Shown: in pieces, positions 45,239 through 45,886 of the stretch
Layout of the letters: every line of letters begins with the position of its first letter
Numbering within the stretch: position 1 is the stretch's first letter
Source of the DNA: CAZCFB01 sp964511535
Lineage (GTDB): Bacteria; Myxococcota_A; Polyangia; GCA-2747355; CAZCFB01
Direction of reading: 5' to 3'
Length of the DNA stretch: 45,886 nucleotides
Assembly (NCBI GenBank): GCA_964511535.1
Contig: CAZEFW010000063.1
Location: 1 to 45,886 of the forward strand
Position numbers and translations under genes: made by a program
Notes under the pieces: generated by a model
Told to the model about the DNA's origin: nothing
Database searches by the model: none
The model's input: only the letters and a program-made list of their open reading frames with translations

Positions 45239-45886
45239 CTAGTCGAAGGCCTTGAAGCGCGCCAGGATCGGGTCGTGATCCGAGCCCCGCGTGGCCTTGT
45301 CCGGGGCCTGGCTGTTGACGTGGGGCACGCGCAGCTCGATGAGCTTGCGGGAGAGGCTGTTGGAGGCGAAGAACCAGTCGAGCAGCTGCTGCTTGCCGCG
45401 GTAGTCGAAGGACCGGCGGCCCGACGTCTTGAGCCGGGCGGTGAGGTTCACCAGCAGGTTCGGGCTGCGGCGGTCGGCGCTGGTCATGCTGTTGAGCGCG
45501 CGCAGCTGGCGCTGGTGAGCCGGCTGGTTGTAGTCGGCGTTCATGTCGCCGGCCACGATGACCTTGGCCTTCGGGTCCTGGCTCAGCAGGTGCTTGACCA
45601 GGTTGGCGTTGAGGCCGGCCTGGGCCTTGCGGCGATCCACGAACATGTTCGGGATCGACTTGAGGTGGTTGTTCAACACGTAGAAGGTCTCCGACGCGCC
45701 GCCGCGCTGCACGCCGTTCTTGAACACCTCGAACTTGGCCGCCAGCAGGGGCCGGGTCATGACCGACTTGCCCTGGCCGTCCGCGGCGATCTGCTCGGTG
45801 GCCTGCTGGTTGAACGACTTCGGGTTGGCCACGCGCTTGTTCTGCTTGTGCGGGTCGGGCCGGTGCTTGAGCAGCGGATCCTCCCG
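45239..45886 (-). CDS. Endonuclease/exonuclease/phosphatase-family protein (5' part cut by window edge)
   Basis: The visible C-terminal 215 residues run open to the right edge. Family motifs are present: NNHLKS, GDMNAD (metal-binding), DWFF and SDHDP (catalytic His). These belong to the EEP fold of metal-dependent nucleases and phosphatases. The start and any signal peptide lie outside the window, so the cellular location is unknown. Its stop is 101 bases upstream of the mtnA start, same strand, so it could be in the same transcript or separate. Confidence 0.88.
   Translation of the reverse strand, partial: REDPLLKHRPDPHKQNKRVANPKSFNQQATEQIAADGQGKSVMTRPLLAAKFEVFKNGVQRGGASETFYVLNNHLKSIPNMFVDRRKAQAGLNANLVKHLLSQDPKAKVIVAGDMNADYNQPAHQRQLRALNSMTSADRRSPNLLVNLTARLKTSGRRSFDYRGKQQLLDWFFASNSLSRKLIELRVPHVNSQAPDKATRGSDHDPILARFKAFD

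Overview
The window reads as a high-GC chromosomal segment of a Myxococcota-like (deltaproteobacterial) organism, probably from an uncultured lineage. The evidence is many lipoproteins with D/A/G/P/K-rich linkers, two proteins ending in a MYXO-CTERM-like tail (Cys motif, hydrophobic helix, Arg cluster), a PilZ/DUF4388 protein, an AgmX/PglI-type C-terminal domain, and HEAT-repeat and MoxR/VWA proteins. I see no rRNA, tRNA, CRISPR array, insertion sequence, prophage or plasmid function. Genes are tightly packed. No gene-free stretch exceeds 300 bases; the longest are 31858-32095 and 36446-36659.

Layout. 1-5446: a truncated repeat-bearing lipoprotein, a putative HExxH metallopeptidase with a MYXO-CTERM-like tail, a zinc-ribbon protein translationally coupled to a hybrid histidine kinase, and a LAS-type (M74/M15-like) peptidase lipoprotein. 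5447-12195: a Tat-exported molybdopterin oxidoreductase, a GH63-like glycosidase lipoprotein, a membrane-anchored double nitroreductase of SagB type, an outer-membrane barrel protein and a small zinc-finger-like protein. 12239-16916: a methyltransferase, a lipoprotein, an SSS symporter with its DUF3311 partner, a divergent AraC/GyrI regulator and a YciI-like exported protein.

17011-24648: a plus-strand run of MoxR ATPase, VWA protein, TPR/HEAT protein, alpha/beta hydrolase and GH92 mannosidase lipoprotein, joined by very short gaps or overlaps. 24714-37933: mostly envelope and scaffold proteins (RTX-type calcium-binding lipoprotein, AgmX/PglI protein, RluA synthase with PilZ protein, coiled-coil membrane protein, small six-cysteine protein, MYXO-CTERM protein, two HEAT proteins, chalcone-isomerase-like protein, TPR lipoprotein).

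37940-45138: a six-gene minus-strand operon, mtnA - ADP-ribosylglycohydrolase-family protein - mtnK - Rbs-type ABC transporter (binding lipoprotein, ATPase, permease). It looks like a pathway for uptake, phosphorylation and isomerisation of a 5-modified ribose such as 5-methylthioribose or 5-deoxyribose. It is the most coherent and least standard metabolic module here. The right edge cuts an endonuclease/exonuclease/phosphatase-family gene.

Regulation visible in sequence: several genes have a TAnnnT hexamer 6-7 bases before the start codon, suggesting leaderless transcripts. The AraC regulator and symporter genes share one symmetric -10 sequence. Palindromic repeats sit at 3' ends of genes near 5.5, 12.2 and 30.3 kb.
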